Assembly (NCBI GenBank): GCA_027919835.1
Contig: JANVFP010000001.1
Span: 1-64,000, forward strand
Origin: Lentinula raphanica
Taxonomy: Eukaryota; Basidiomycota; Agaricomycetes; Agaricales; Omphalotaceae
Reading direction: 5' to 3'
Length of the DNA stretch: 64,000 nt
The position numbers were made by a program, and so were the translations under genes. Shown piece after piece: positions 10,828 through 21,924 of the stretch (its first letter is position 1; each line of letters opens with the position of its first letter). Under the pieces are notes generated by a model that saw only the letters and a list, made by a program, of their open reading frames with translations, did no database searches and was not told where the DNA came from.

Positions 10828-11146
10828 TCTTTGTAGTTCGTCCAGTTCGCTCTATCTATCAATTTGTATCAAATTTGTATTGTTGTAACACATTATCCAA
10901 GCTCATTATGAGATCTCCCACTGGTGTGGTCAGCGTTTAGGAGCTTGAGCATTCGCGTCCGCAATGACGTTAAACTACGAACCGACGGGTTGCGGAAATG
11001 TAAGAAAAAATCAGAAAAAATGCGACATTTTCGGAGGGTAAGCATTAGCGGGTTATGTGAGCTCATGTCGTTAACAATACAGCAGCCTCTGCTTCCACAG
11101 CCAGACGAATATCCTCCGTCTTTCTTTCAGACTCTTCACCACCTCA
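10828..11146. other. Intergenic spacer, likely promoter of the 11147 gene
   Basis: A 319-bp gap between two plus-strand genes. It presumably holds the terminator of the first and the promoter of the second. There is no clear TATA box. Confidence 0.4.
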
Positions 11147-14100
11147 ATGTCCGCTCCGACTACCCAAGGAACCTCCCAGACTGCTGCTCCTGCTGAGCCT
11201 CCCAAGATGAACACTCCTGCTGATCTTCCCAGCACTACTGCTCCTGCTGATCCTCCCAACACTGCTGCTCCTGCTGATCCTCCCAGCACTGCTGCTCCTG
11301 CTGGACCTCCCAAGACAGCCGTTCCTGCGGAGCTTTCCCAGGTGGCTGGTAGCACCGAGACTCCTCAGCCTGCTCATACTGCTCGTTGCGGTAGCGAGAC
11401 CTCTAGTCCTGACAAGGATGCACTGAAAGAGAAAAAGCCCGGTCGAAAATCCTCTCTCACTCAACAACAGCAAGACTTTGTGCGTTCAAAATTTCCAAAA
11501 TGGGAAGAGATCCTACGTGAAAACGAATTGCATCTCGGAAAGAAGGAGGCTCACGTGCGCGATCCAGAGGAAGTTACTCGGTGGATCGAGACGACTATCA
11601 ACGAGATTAGGACGTCCCCAGCATTCGAGACCTTCAATGATACCTCAGCAGAACTCACCAAGGTATGCTCTTCGCTTGTTCAATTCGTTTATCGGTTATG
11701 AATGTTGGTCATAGATCTTGAAGAGAATGTTCCGCAACTACCGTAACAATACCTTCATCAAGAAGAACAAACACGCTATCCTCAAGGTATTGAAGTTCCT
11801 CATAGCAACTATTTCCTGTAGTACTAATCCCAACGATTACAGAAAGCAATCATCAACAATCAAGTATCACTGGATAGCACCGACGCTGATGTGCCGAAGG
11901 CTGATGACCTGAAGGCTGATGCCCTGAAGGCTGCCGAGGCGTTGGCTTCTTTCAAGAACCCTGCTCCCGCGAAGGAGATATTTCGTGAAGAGAACAACGA
12001 AAAGATCAAGCAGGAGGCTGAACGGTTGCGTGCAGAGGCTGCTGAGCAACGTGCTGCTGAAGGCAGAAACCCGGAAGATTTCAATAGCCGTAGGGACGAC
12101 AATCGTGGAGGCTTTTACCAACGTGCCTTGACGGCGCTTTGGAAACAAGCTGATCAAGCTCTGTACGAGGAGAAGGCGAATAGTTATGACCTTTACAGGT
12201 ATGCCATGACTCATCAATCATCCAGCAAAGAAACGATCACTAACCAAAAATCAGCAATCAAGAAGAATTCCCAAGAGTAATGCGGACGGCGTTGGAAGCA
12301 CTATGCCAACATGGAGCAATGGGTCCTACCGAAATTTTCCTCATGGCTGGTTTTCGAAATGCAAAGAATGAGCCAGTGATCTGTCGGTATGTCATTCATT
12401 TTGCGTTATGCGACGACGTTAACAATGTCCATAGTATGACCTGCCATCACAAAGACGGGCAGAATCAGCCTGGTTTCCTTAGATCGAAAGGCGAAGAAAG
12501 AGAATCCGCGACGCTTACTAGACGCTGGTATGACTATTGTAGTGCCCATCTACCTAGTCTGTGACTTTTCCAATGAATCTGCCCATGCCTCTCTAACAGA
12601 TTGCACACAGAACATGACGTCGAGGAAACCTCGTGCACCGAGACGTACATCACTACCAACGACGATGCGATCCCAGTACTTGTCGACTTCAATTTGCGAG
12701 ATTTGAAGCCATCGCAGTTGTGCGAAGTGCTGAAGACTTTTCTCAGTACTCTATGGTGTATGTTTGTAGTGAATGGCGCGGGTCCGCCGGGTTGAGCCGG
12801 GTCCCGGGTCGGGTGGCATCTACGGGTCGGGTCGGCTTCGAGTATTGGGACCCGGCACCCGAGCGGCAGACCCGGCCTCTCAAATCGGCTTAGTGGCATC
12901 CCGAACCTCAGACCTTGAAACCAAACGTGTTATTATGTACAATAGTAGCTACGGTTGACAGTTCATTACAAATTAATCAATAGTGGACAGTATTTCGGTG
13001 AAAAAGTAAATGAGAATTCGAGTTGCACCGACTCTTGCAAAAAATCATGTCTAAGCGAGCCGCCGGAACGACCGTCGCAAAGAAAACCAAAAAGAAAGCG
13101 AGGCGAAGCAGAAGGGAATCGACCGAGGAAGAGGAAGGTAACGAAGAGTCGGCGGCTAGCAATGGAGAGAGCGATGGAGAAGTAGTCGATGTAACAGAAC
13201 AGGCAAAAGCGGCGAAGGAAGCTGCTGAAGCACAGATAAGTCAGTACATTATCGATGAAAAACCAGACCAAGACTCACCTGAATTATAGAAAAAGACCTC
13301 ACAAAGCGCAAGTCGCCGGTATATGCTTTCTTTGATGCCGAGCCCCAGATTGAGTACGGAAAGAGTGACACACCAGATTATCTGGTGTATCGTTGTACGA
13401 AGTGCGGTGAAAAGCTTCGGCAAGGCTTAAAAACAGGCGATAGAGGGTCAACGGGTGAGCAGAGATAATATCCTTCGATGAATGAATACACTCACCTGTA
13501 TTCAAGGTAACATGAGAGATCATGTAAAAAAATGCTGGGGAGAGGAGGCTCTTGCGGCTATTAAGGAAACGACACTAGATCAGGCACGAAAAGCAGTTAG
13601 AGACCTATCGAAAGGAAAACAGAGCACACTCACCGCAGTGGTCGTCTCTGTGCGCTCTTGGTTCAAATCCTTTTCAACACGGCCGCCTGCCAAAGAGAAA
13701 ATTCGGTGCGTTGATGTTTTGTCCAAACCCGGCTGGTTTTGATATACTCCATAGCGTAGTAACTGCGCGTTGGGCTGCAGAGTCGGCGCGTCCCTTTCGC
13801 ATCGTGAGCGATCGTTGCTACAAATGGCTCCAAAAGGAGGGTCGGCCAAACCAATACGTGCCGAGTAAGGAGACAGTAGGAAGAGACGTGAAGATCCTAT
13901 ACGCGGCATCCAAGGACCACCTGGTAAAAGAGTTTCAGGTAAACAAATCAACGTTCGTGAGGAGACAAAGCAAAACTCACCGCTCATGCTAGGAGTATGA
14001 ATACTTGATACCGATCGAACTCGATTGTTGGTCCTCCCCTAATCACAGGGCCTTCATGAGTATAATTGCTCACGTCCTCCGCAAGGAGAAGGAGGATGGA

Positions 14101-17100
14101 CCAGAAGCACTCACCGAAATACTACTCAACTTCGTGGAGCTACCGTGCTCGCACTCAGGTGAGAATATGGCAAAAACTGTCGCAAAAACACTAGAGGAGT
14201 ATAACCTACAAGGAAAAGTCAGTTACCTTTTGAATGTTGATATATTGGCTATATCTTACGCACCGTAGCTTCTGTCCGTAACCTGCGACAACGCATCTGC
14301 CAACACCGCAATGCTCGAAGACCTTGCGTTGCACCTGCGAGATTTCCTTGGCAAGAAAATGCACGTCCGCGTTCCTTCGAATGAGGGAGCCTGTTAACGA
14401 ATTCTTGGATCGCTCCTCCAACGGCCTAGCCGAGTATGCTCTTGATGACGAGGAGTGGAAGGCAATTGAGGGTTTGGTCTCGGTATTGAGGGTATGTGTA
14501 CATATGTCCATCTTTCACCTAAATCCTGATGTTCTTGTGTAGATCCTGAAGGATGCGACAAACTTCTTCTCGACGCATACGCCTAGCGTTGCTACGGTTA
14601 TACCTGCGATGGATATTATCGACCGGTCTTTTGCCTCAGGGATCGTCAACAATCAGGCTCTATCTGTCCCTGTCCGGCATGCTCTCTCTCTCGGCAAGAG
14701 GACTTTGAACAAGTATTATGAGCTCACCGACGAGTCTTATATATACCGAATGGCCATTAGTATGTATCGTTAATATTCAATATCTTTTATTCATGTGACT
14801 GACCGCGGTTGCAGTCCTCCATCCAAAGCACAAACTCAAATACTTCAACGAAGCAGAATGGCCTCAGGCATGGATTGACGCAGCGGTAGCACTCACACGC
14901 GAAACTTGGGAACAGACCTTCAAACCAAACGAGCAACAGCCTCTCGATGACGACGCTCATGTGCCAGAGGTGCGTGGTCCTTCGTCTTTCTCACCTCCCA
15001 CCCGCTGACTCTCTGTTCTCTTTAGCAACCAGCTGCACAAACGACGACGAATCTATTCTACTCACTGATAGCTAATCAAGCAGCTGCCTCGGCATCCAAC
15101 GACACGGATGAGCTCGAACGCTATCTTGCCGACAGTTGCGTCCCGTGTCCGGACCCTCTACAATGGTGGTTAATGAATCGAAAGGTGTACCCGAATCTTG
15201 CGAAGCTTGCTCTATCTATCCATTGCATACCAGGTGTGTGTTTTATCTATTACAACTTGAATCTTTAATTGACTCGTTCTTTGTTTAGCATCCTCGGTTG
15301 GGGTTGAACGATCTTTTTCGCGCGGCCGCATTCTCATCTCTCACCTCCGGAACCGCCTTCGCGCCAACACAATCCAAGCACTCATGTGCTTTGGTGATTG
15401 GTCGCGTAGGGATTTGTTTTCCAATGAACAGTTAGTGGGTTTTCTCCTTGCTGGTAACGGTGACGGTGACGACTCGGACAACGAGGCGTTTGTAGACGAC
15501 GAAGAAATCTGAACACGTAGCCTTGGCCCTCATCTATACTGTAGTGTACCAATGTATTATCTTGACCGGCTAATAGTAGCTATATTTTTTTGTTACCATG
15601 AGGTCTCGCATTCACCAGCAGATGCCCAGCCCCTCCATAGGCAAGGCTCTGCTGGCTGTGGTGCTAGCTGCACCCCACTCGCGTCAAACCCGACTGAAAC
15701 CCGACCGAAACCCGACCGAAACCCGACCACTCAAAACCCGCAACCCGGCATAGTCGGGTACCCGTACCCGGGCTCTCGGGTTCGGGTGTCTGCCGGGTCC
15801 CGGGTCGGGTCAGCCTCAGAGGCACCCGACCCGACCCGAGACACACACTATATGTTTGCATCCATCTCTGTTCCATCTCTGTTTATATGCTAAACTGACA
15901 CATATTACAGTTCATTTTTGGCCACAGGATAAAGAGCAGCCTTCGATTCCGCTGCTGGAAATCATTGAACACCCGGAAGACTTCTATGACACAGAGAAGT
16001 TCAGGTTTCCTGTCGCTTTTGCCGAGATCGAAACACTACACCCTGGCGACCTCTATAACCTGGCCGAATACCTCCTGTCCAAATCAACGGTATCCTGTCG
16101 TGATCCCTTCGTTTTCTGGAACAAGCAAGACATTCGCGAGCGTTTGGCTTCTCGTCGTCGACTCAAAGCACTCGAGCTATCGACCGGAGAGGAGATTGTG
16201 TCATGCGACGCAATTCAGCCTCAACTGACTCCATTGGATCATTGGGTCTCCTTGCCAACCGTCAAACCACTTCACCTTACAGTCGAAGAGCTATCATCAG
16301 CCAGCCGTGAATATCAGACAAACACGGTTTGTTCATCCAACCCAGAAGAGCCTGGAGCGCTGTCGTTAGCTGCGGTATCGACACCCTCTGGAGCACCGAT
16401 GTCCTCCACAGAACTAATGCCTTCCGTGAAACCAAATCCTGCGACAGTGGGTTCAGATATCATGCCGGTATCGGATTCAATGGATACTACACCGGAAGAT
16501 ACCCCTTCGGTTCCTACTGATTTTGTAGCTCCGGTTTTGTCAGACGTGGCACCTGCCGGGCAACAATTTTCGCCATCTTCAGAGGTCGCTCCGGTTACTC
16601 TACAGAATGCTCCACCTCCGGATGCATCTGTAGACCCACATTTCCCCAACTCGCCAAATTCGACATCTTCGGGTACTTTACCAGATGCTGTGATACCAAA
16701 CCCATCAAACCCTGCACCTACGGTCATTCCAAACTCATCCTCATCTCCGGTTGCTGTACCAGTTGCAGTGAGCTCATCGGAATCACTGCCTACACAGCCT
16801 ACACGTCAAAGTCGTAGGGGTGGTCGAAAGAAGGCTGTGGGTTCAGGAGGAGTCAATGCAGGCTCTTCAAATCCTGTAAATGTCACCGCGGTAGCGACAG
16901 AATTACGCAGAAGCTCTCGTGCAAAGGTAGAGAAACGCGGGAACCCCGTTCCTGACCCGGGTCAGCGCCCTGCAAAGAGAGCAAAACGGCATTCCAAAGG
17001 ATGGTGGGTGAATGTTGTTTCGCAGCCCAACGGGAAAGTTGCACTTGTACACTCCGATGGGACGATCGGTGGTTATGTTACCAAGGATTCGGAAGGGACG

Positions 17101-17160
17101 GAAATTGTGGTTGACAAGAATGGTCAGTTTGTTGAATTGCTTCATGAACATGCGAAGTAA
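11147..17160 (+). CDS. Unknown lineage-type protein, 859 aa, seven exons, with a hAT element in its last intron
   Basis: Exons are 11147-11662, 11715-11786, 11843-12198, 12255-12386, 12435-12541, 12611-12757 and 15911-17160; every junction keeps frame. Residues about 10-70 are Ala/Pro-rich with an imperfect six-residue repeat (TAPADPPSTA). Next comes a conserved-looking region (LTQQQQDFVRSKFPKWEEIL), then an Ala-rich coiled-coil-like helix (AERLRAEAAEQRAA). The last exon begins with an ordered segment (HFWPQDKEQPSIPLLEII). It then passes through a long Ser/Pro/Val-rich linker with PNPSNPAPTVIPN-type repeats. It ends with a basic, nuclear-signal-like KRAKRHSKGWW segment. No enzyme motif is visible. 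I recognise the style of a multi-copy agaricomycete family of unknown function. A nuclear role is inference. Confidence 0.75.
12771..12895 (+). repeat. 5' subterminal CGGGTC repeats of the hAT element
   Basis: Many copies of GGGTC and CGGGTCGGGT in both orientations. In hAT elements such motifs bind the transposase near the ends. The matching cluster is at 15685-15840. Confidence 0.7.
13047..15512 (+). pseudogene. hAT transposase, internally deleted and frame-shifted
   Basis: The start is ATG 13047 and the stop TGA 15512, with about nine exons. The N-terminus is basic and nuclear. A BED-type zinc finger follows (YRCTKC ... MRDHVKKC, 13380-13525). The first catalytic Asp region is ELDCWSSPNHRAF (about 14020) and the second SVTCDNASAN (about 14280). 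The C-terminal hAT dimerisation region reads SSVGVERSFSRGRILISHLR and ALMCFGDW (15290-15420). Between GKKMHVR (about 14365) and REPVNEFLDRSSNGLAEYAL (about 14390) the frame changes and only a few residues remain. Related transposases have well over 100 residues there. I infer a deletion of several hundred bp, so the protein is probably dead although its ends could still be mobilised in trans. Confidence 0.75.
15685..15840 (+). repeat. 3' subterminal repeats of the hAT element
   Basis: Tandem ACCCGACCGAA units and alternating CCCGAC/GTCGGG blocks precede the terminal inverted repeat, mirroring the 5' cluster. Confidence 0.7.
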
Positions 17161-17810
17161 ATTTCTCTCTTCTCTTGCTTTGAACATGTTCTGCTCATCC
17201 ACCCGCGCTCCTTTTTTTTTCTATCCTATCAATTGGTTATCCATACCCTCCCATACCTTCCTTTCTTCATTGGACATTGCTATCGCTCGCCATACCTTCC
17301 TTTCTTCATTGGACATTGCTATCGCTCGTTTAAACACATCACTCGTTTAAACACATCGCTCGTTTAAACACATCGCTCGTTTAAACACATCGCTTGTTTA
17401 AACACATACCCTGCTATCACTCTTGTTTCATCTTTCTTTGCTGGACTCCTTTAAATACATCGCTTGCTTGTTTAAACACATCACTTGTTTAAACACATAC
17501 CCTTCTATCACTCTTGTTTCATCTTTCTTTGCTAACATTGCTTGTTTAAACACATACCCTTCTTTCTTCACTGGACTCATTTAAATACATCACTTGTTAC
17601 CCAAATACACTTGTTTAATTACATTGAATAATCTTGAATACATTGTGTTTGAACATTGCGCTCAAAAGTCATGTTTAACTATGTGATTAATCACTACTCA
17701 CTCTCAGTCTGGATGTGTTTAAACATAAGACATATGAGCTCCTCCTATAGAGCATGTCATGTTTAATCAGTCACTTGTTTAATCATGTTTAATCACTGGG
17801 GGGACCAGTC
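17161..17810. repeat. Minisatellites: 39-bp duplication and GTTTAAAC-bearing 17-bp repeat
   Basis: A 39-bp unit beginning CCATACCTTCCTTTC is duplicated in tandem (about 17250-17328). From 17324 to 17407 five units of 17 bp (CTCGTTTAAACACATCG type) follow, each with the palindrome GTTTAAAC. Scattered units and larger duplications with TATCACTCTTGTTTCATC continue to about 17780. No gene is seen. Confidence 0.85.
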
Positions 17811-17829
17811 ATCGGATGTTTAAATGTAA

Positions 17830-18945
17830 TAGGCTCGATTTCTTGAGGGGCAGTTTCAAAAACTTGGCTTCAAGTCCTCTCGTGCAGATCCATGCATTCG
17901 ATACTGACGTGACCCCATTACCAATGAATTCCCAATTGCATCTGCTCACACTGATGATGTCTTTTGCGGGTCCTCCTCATCCAATGAAGCAGATAGGGCC
18001 ATGAAGGGTTTTGAGGTTTGGGATCTCACTGATGTCAAAGACAAGAACTTCCTCGTAGGACTCACAGTCGATCACCGAAGCGATGGTTCGATCGCGATTT
18101 CGCAATTCCCCTTCTTCCAGAATGTCTTCCATTACTTTGGCTTGGAGGGACAGCTTCAACCCTTATATACTCCTCTCCCACCGAATTTCTCACTGTCCTC
18201 GCTCACTCCTCGAACCGACGAAGATTCAGATTTCATGAAGGACAAGCCATACCGAGCCATCCTTGGCTGCTGCTGGTGGGGTGCAAGTTGTACTTGTCCC
18301 GACATTGTATTTGCATGTAGCGTACTCTCGACTGTCCAGGACTCTCCTTCATGCGAACATTGGGACCTGTTGATCAAATTATGCCAGTACATAAACTCCA
18401 CTATCCATTATGGAATCGTCTATCGACCTGGAACCACTGACGCTGTTTGACCGATTGGATACGTGGATGCCGACTGGGCAGGAGACAAAGTTATGAGGAA
18501 ATCGATGTCTGGGTATATATTCCTTGTCAATGGGTCCCCAGTGTCCTGGTCCTCCAAACATCAACCTTTGGTTGCCCTTTTGTCCACAGAATCCGAGTAC
18601 ATCTCCATGTCTCGCAGTGTTCAACAGGCCTTATGGACTCGAAGCTGGCTGGATGAAATCGAGATGAGTTTAGGTGATCAGCCATTGGACATCTTCTGTG
18701 ACAACCTCGGCGCAATCAGTCTAACGGAAACCAACAAGGAGCACAACCTCTTGAAACACATTGACATACACCATCATTTCATTCGGGACGTTGTTCACTG
18801 CCGCGGAAAGATCTCTGTTCATCTGGTTCAGAGCAACCAGAATTTGGCAGACATCATGATGAAATCTCTTCCAAAGGACAAGCACCATTGAATCGTCTCA
18901 GCCTTGGGTCTCAATTGGTGGTACGCAGAATGCCAGGGGGAGTGT
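17830..18945 (+). pseudogene. Ty1/Copia pol remnant (end of reverse transcriptase and RNase H)
   Basis: The frame begins within the reverse transcriptase around TDDVFCGSSSSNEADRA, where Copia has VDD. It continues through YRAILGCCWWGASCTCPDI and reaches a stop at 18448. The RNase H part resumes with GYVDADWAGDKVMRKSMSGY, SKHQPLVALLSTESEYISM and the tail NLADIMMKSLPKD. Gag, protease, integrase and most of the reverse transcriptase are missing. A polypurine tract (CCAGGGGGAG) ends it at about 18944. Confidence 0.85.
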
Positions 18946-19240
18946 TAGATTTCATGGGTTGACATGTATTGTGTTTGGATCAGGTGATCGTTTTGGCATT
19001 CTGGTTGTATGTGCTCCACTTCCGCAAGTACAGCCCGACGAGGTAGTTTCACTTGGATGTTTCAGGGCATTGGGCTCGGACTCGATTGGAGTAAATTTTC
19101 TTCATATTTATATCTTGTAAAATTTCTCATCGCCCTCAGAACTTATCGTTGTTCTGAGGGTACGTCTCATTTATCTACTTTCTATCTATTTCTTCATACT
19201 TACGCATACCTATAGCTTGGTGTACTTACTTAGGTTATAG
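18945..19240 (+). mobile_element. 3' LTR remnant of the Copia element
   Basis: The LTR begins TGTTAGATTTCATGGG directly after the polypurine tract. It contains a perfect 10-bp stem hairpin at 19133-19160 (CCCTCAGAAC / GTTCTGAGGG). The right edge is uncertain and no second LTR copy is in the window. Confidence 0.6.
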
Positions 19241-19354
19241 CGAATCTGTCAACTTTGAAGATGATATCTTTGGGAACTTCAAACTTGTTACTAATGCCCT
19301 TTGATTCATGTAAGTATTACAGAATAGTATAGCAGCAAATATTGGTGTTCCTGG

Positions 19355-21181
19355 TCAGTTCCGTTCATTAGTATCATCTAGCATCCTCAGATCTCCTGAA
19401 CGAGGAACAAATCGACACTTGAAAGGAGGAAGCTGACCAACCAATGTGAAACTTGATTGTGACATTTCTTCAAACTGAGGCTTGATGATATGTCCATGTT
19501 CATCCAGCTCAGGCTCAATGGAATAACAGCCCAAGATAGATGCAATTGCAAGCCATAATGATGCATATGCAAATGACTTTCCAGGCTGTTAAAACAAAGA
19601 TGATCAGCTCAAAGAATGGATTTGATCAGGGAAAGACTTACACAAACACGCCTCCCAAATCCAAATGCAAAATCACCAGGGTCTTTGACTTTGGGATCCA
19701 GATTGCCATTGTCATTGAGGAACCGAGCTGGATTGAAAATATATGGTTGAGGATAGATTTCTTTATCATGGAGCATAGACCTATTAGCTAGTTCATTAAT
19801 GTCACATTCATGAGTGTAAAAAAGTCTAGTGCTACATACCAGATGTTTGATACTATTATGCTGCCTTGAGGAAGTAGATATTCTTCATAAATGTCATCTA
19901 CAACCAGTTCATGAGGAAACCCTAGAAAATAAAAAATGATCAGTGATTTTGAATTTCAATGCAGTTTATACACACCAATCAGTGCAATCGGACTATACCT
20001 CAATGTCTCTTGAACAATTGCTGTAATATACGGTAATGATGCCCTGTGAACAAAACCTGGTAGATTTCTGAGGCCAATAATCATATCAAGCTCATGATGG
20101 GCTTTGGTTTGGACTTCTGGGTACAGGAGCATTGCCCAAATGAATGAATCTGCACAAGATTACAGGTGAATGTCATTCGAAGCTTGAATTGATGAAGAAC
20201 CCAACGTAAAGCAGAAACAGTTGTATCTGAACCCCCTTGAACATGACGAGAATGTAAATCATTGACACATTGATTTGGATTCAGTATAATTAGTAGACAT
20301 ACCTGCATATGCTGCAACTGCAGCTGTTTTCACTAGTTCCTCCTGCTCTCCTATATCTTGCTGTTGATCTATTTGTTCAAGTGCAATTGAAGTCAAGGAT
20401 GGTGTGGCAACTCCCATTGCCTGATGGATGTATCAGGTCAATTCACTGAAATGAGTAAAGTACATACTATCTGTTCTTTAGTCAATCCAAATGGAATGTT
20501 GGCCATTTTTTCACGCAGCTCAGCCCAGAGCTTTGCTTTGGTTTTGAATTCTGCACCTGGAAACCATTCAGGAATGTATCTTACTGCAACAAGGATCAAT
20601 AATGTTCAAGATGTAAAAAGCTCTGGCAATCACTTACAGATAGGGATTTGGTCTACAAGAAATGCACCAGGACTTCCAGCTTTGAAAATGCCTTCTGTTG
20701 CTCCCCTTACAACAGGGAGACAAGCTTCTGCTTCCTCTGAATTCATACCATAAGTAGCATCCATGATTACTTCTGCAGCCCATCTGAGATAGAGTATGCT
20801 TGATTAATTCCAGAGATGGAGGAAGAGAAATCGGCCAATTACATATGCAACGGCTCAAGAAAATCATCAGTGCAAGAAAGTGCCTTGAGGAGACTGCGTG
20901 TTGCACGCATGAGCATGGGTTGAAAGCACGTTGAGTCATTGGGAAAGGCCTGGCTCATGATCTTCCGCTGTCCTTTCCATGAACTATCATTGCTTCTGAA
21001 TGGAAGGACAGTTTCCCACCTGCCAGTACAACTAAGATTGACGGCCATACAAAGTCCGAGGACTCGTAAAACTTTGATAACTCACCCAACAAGCTTTCCA
21101 AGCATAACGGAGCGAGGCCGGCTTGAGTATATCGAAGATCGTTTATCCAACAAGTCATTGGCTATCTTTGCGGAATTCACG
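19355..21181 (-). pseudogene. Cytochrome P450, 3' part of a gene split by a transposon
   Basis: On the minus strand this runs from mid exon 2 (VIVNSAKIANDLLDKRSS, ending at 21181 before the target duplication) to a stop at 19355. It matches the intact P450 at 36140-38278 exon by exon. It keeps the I-helix GGSDTTVSAL, the HHELD and ETLRY (ExxR) region, the heme loop RRVC and the C-terminus. The remaining 5' part is at 29410-29696. Apart from the insertion I saw no clear stop or frameshift, so the loss is probably recent. Confidence 0.85.
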
Positions 21182-21187
21182 ATAACG
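21182..21187. repeat. Target duplication ATAACG, left copy
   Basis: The same hexamer is at 29404-29409. Joining the P450 halves across one copy gives continuous coding sequence that matches the intact paralogue. Confidence 0.9.
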
Positions 21188-21540
21188 TATGCTGTTCGAA
21201 ACTGGACAAAAATAAAATCCCACGCGCAGTGGGTAATGTGCGCGCGCTATGGTGAACACATGTGCTATATGGTGATACCGCGCTTTGAATTGGTATGTCT
21301 TTTGTGATCCATGGCTTCTACCACTGTCTAAACTGCTTGACCTTGAATATATAGTGCCTTTGGATGTCTCTAACTGATCTTTTCATACCAACTTTCATCC
21401 CTTGCCTTCCTCACTGGTGGATGCATTGTCACTCTGAGTTGGGCAGGATACTCTGAACTGGTTATGACCGAGGTCCAATGATATGATCAACATTATGTTC
21501 GGACTCCAAAGCCTTTAGTCTTCCAAGGAGTGCCAGAGTT

Positions 21541-21812
21541 CATCAGGAAAAATATTCTCATCTCTAGAGTCCCCAGAGATACCCCCCAATTCCTAGGTAG
21601 TCTCAGAGAGCCTAGAGTATCTGAGTTCTTTGAGGCTTCTAAAAATTCTCTGGATGCTTTCTGGTGCTTTCTGGTGCTTTCAGATGCTTTCAGGATCTTT
21701 CAGGATCTCTAGGATGTTTTTTGATCTTTCAAAGTTCACAAAAATCTCTGAGCAGCCTAGGAATTGGGGGGTATCTCTGGGGACTCTAGAGATGAGAATA
21801 TTTTTCCTGATG
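21541..21812. mobile_element. 272-bp MITE (family A, copy 2)
   Basis: Perfect 57-bp terminal inverted repeats starting CATCAGGAAAAATATTC. Both ends are flanked by TT. The inner TIR half (TCTCTAGAGTCCCCAGAGA then TACCCCCCAATTCCT) matches the layout of the copy at 9113-9336. There is no coding capacity. The internal part has repeats of TTTCTGGTGC and CTTTCAGGATC. Confidence 0.9.
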
Positions 21813-21924
21813 TTGTTGGTTCCCTTCAGCAACAGCCACATTGCATTCTCTGCATACCCTCTCCGGCAACTTTAATCTTCATGCCTTTGACATACTCCGA
21901 AATGATACAAAGAGTGGTCGGACT

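Larger units (their letters stand above)
12767..15850 (+). mobile_element. hAT DNA transposon (3084 bp) with 8-bp target duplication TATGTTTG
   Basis: TATGTTTG occurs at 12759-12766 and 15851-15858, directly abutting the element. The termini are TAGTGAATGGCGCGGGTC and, inverted, TAGTGTGTGTCTCGGGTC. Both subterminal regions are dense in CGGGTC repeats, typical of hAT ends. A transposase with a BED finger and a hAT C-terminal dimerisation region lies inside. The target is the start of a host intron: the left TSD copy overlaps the donor G|TATGTTTG, so splicing signals survive. Confidence 0.95.

Noticed and set aside
11071..11355. Minus-strand ORF with repeats such as AAVLGGSAGAAVLGG
   Set aside because: It is the antisense shadow of the Ala/Pro repeat in the plus-strand gene at 11147.
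12534..12899. ORFs on both strands through the CGGGTC-rich stretch
   Set aside because: These are GC-rich subterminal repeats of the hAT element, which stay open in many frames.
17324..17407. CRISPR-like array
   Set aside because: Units are contiguous with no unique spacers and the genome is eukaryotic; it is a minisatellite.
18463..18891. Independent 142-codon gene
   Set aside because: It is the RNase H part of the Copia remnant, continuous with the upstream fragment across a stop.
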